Notes under the pieces: model-generated
Told to the model about the DNA's origin: nothing
The model's input: the letters and a program-made list of their open reading frames with translations, nothing else
The model's database searches: none
Part shown: piece after piece, positions 63,770 through 64,000 of the stretch
Position numbering within the stretch: the first letter of the stretch is position 1
Layout of the letters: each line of letters begins with the position of its first letter
Position numbers and translations under genes: made by a program
DNA from: Streptomyces griseochromogenes
Lineage (GTDB): Bacteria; Actinomycetota; Actinomycetes; Streptomycetales; Streptomycetaceae
Reading direction: 5' to 3'
Assembly: GCF_001542625.1 (NCBI RefSeq)
Contig: NZ_CP016279.1
Span: 9,362,001 to 9,426,000 of the forward strand
DNA length: 64,000 nt

Positions 63770-63841
63770 AGAAACCCAGCTGGGGCAGGCGAAACGCACC
63801 CCGGCCCAGCCACAGCACAGGCCACCCGTGCAGGAGACCCC

Positions 63842-64000
63842 ATGACAACCACCTACGGCCAAGACGCCCTCATCACCTGCGACCGCCTGGTCCGTGTCTT
63901 CACCGCGGACGGGATCGAGGTACAGGCCCTCCAAGGTCTCGACCTCCTCGTCCGCGAGGGCGAGTTGACGGCCCTGGTCGGCGCCTCGGGCAGCGGCAAG
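63842..64000 (+). CDS. ABC transporter ATP-binding protein, partial
   Basis: The first 53 residues only, ending inside Walker A (LVGASGSGK) at the window edge. It begins TTTYGQDALITCDRLVRVF and has the GIEVQALQGLDLLVREGE lead-in of LolD/MacB-type ATPases. GGAG precedes the ATG. It is the energy-coupling subunit for the two large permeases just upstream. Confidence 0.85.
   Translation, partial: MTTTYGQDALITCDRLVRVFTADGIEVQALQGLDLLVREGELTALVGASGSGK

Overview
The window is high-GC actinobacterial DNA with almost no spacer, third-position G/C bias, many GTG and TTG starts, Streptomyces-type secreted proteins and mycothiol-type redox chemistry. It reads as a Streptomyces chromosomal core region. 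From memory, the gene order resembles the S. coelicolor segment that holds pepN, asd, malQ and the chitosan-sugar (csn) cluster. No tRNA, rRNA, CRISPR array, insertion sequence, prophage or integrase was seen.

Region 1 (1-13.4 kb): a DsbA-like mycothiol nitroreductase runs off the left edge and is divergent from a first M1 aminopeptidase N. Next come a helix-turn-helix protein with a nuclease-like tail, a DinB-like protein, a secreted GDSL hydrolase, a lipoprotein, a GT4 glycosyltransferase, a secreted beta-lactamase-fold hydrolase, a Tat-type metallophosphoesterase, a Nudix hydrolase and a VOC/flavin-binding pair divergent from a CGNR zinc-finger protein.

Region 2 (13.4-29.7 kb): a large secreted subtilase, an ECF-like sigma factor with a membrane partner, aspartate-semialdehyde dehydrogenase, a second aminopeptidase N, a DUF1203 protein convergent with a LysR regulator, a small secreted protein, and efflux genes (two EamA transporters, one MFS) divergent from a MarR regulator across a clear palindromic operator.

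Region 3 (29.7-45.1 kb): 4-alpha-glucanotransferase with a tiny repeat protein directly upstream, a PadR-ABC transporter operon, an HNH endonuclease, a mechanosensitive channel, and a complete amino-sugar uptake and catabolism operon (ROK repressor, binding protein, two permeases, GH4 glycosidase, kinase) behind the palindrome TAGGAAAGTTTCCTA. It is followed by a secreted lectin whose C-terminal half looks like an aerolysin-type pore-forming domain.

Region 4 (45.3-56.1 kb) is the most interesting part: seven co-directional genes encoding a two-sensor membrane protein (GlnX-like), a glutamate/aspartate-type binding protein (GlnH-like), an unknown helical protein, a PknG-type Ser/Thr kinase, a PP2C phosphatase, a von Willebrand A protein and an FHA protein. 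Kinase, phosphatase and FHA protein each carry N-terminal paired-cysteine zinc ribbons. This joins the amino-acid-sensing GlnX-GlnH-PknG pathway known in mycobacteria to a kinase/PP2C/vWA triad like those described around TerY.

Region 5 (56.1-64 kb): a protein-isoaspartate-type methyltransferase, a truncated haemoglobin, two very large FtsX-type permeases and the start of their ABC ATPase, cut off at the right edge.
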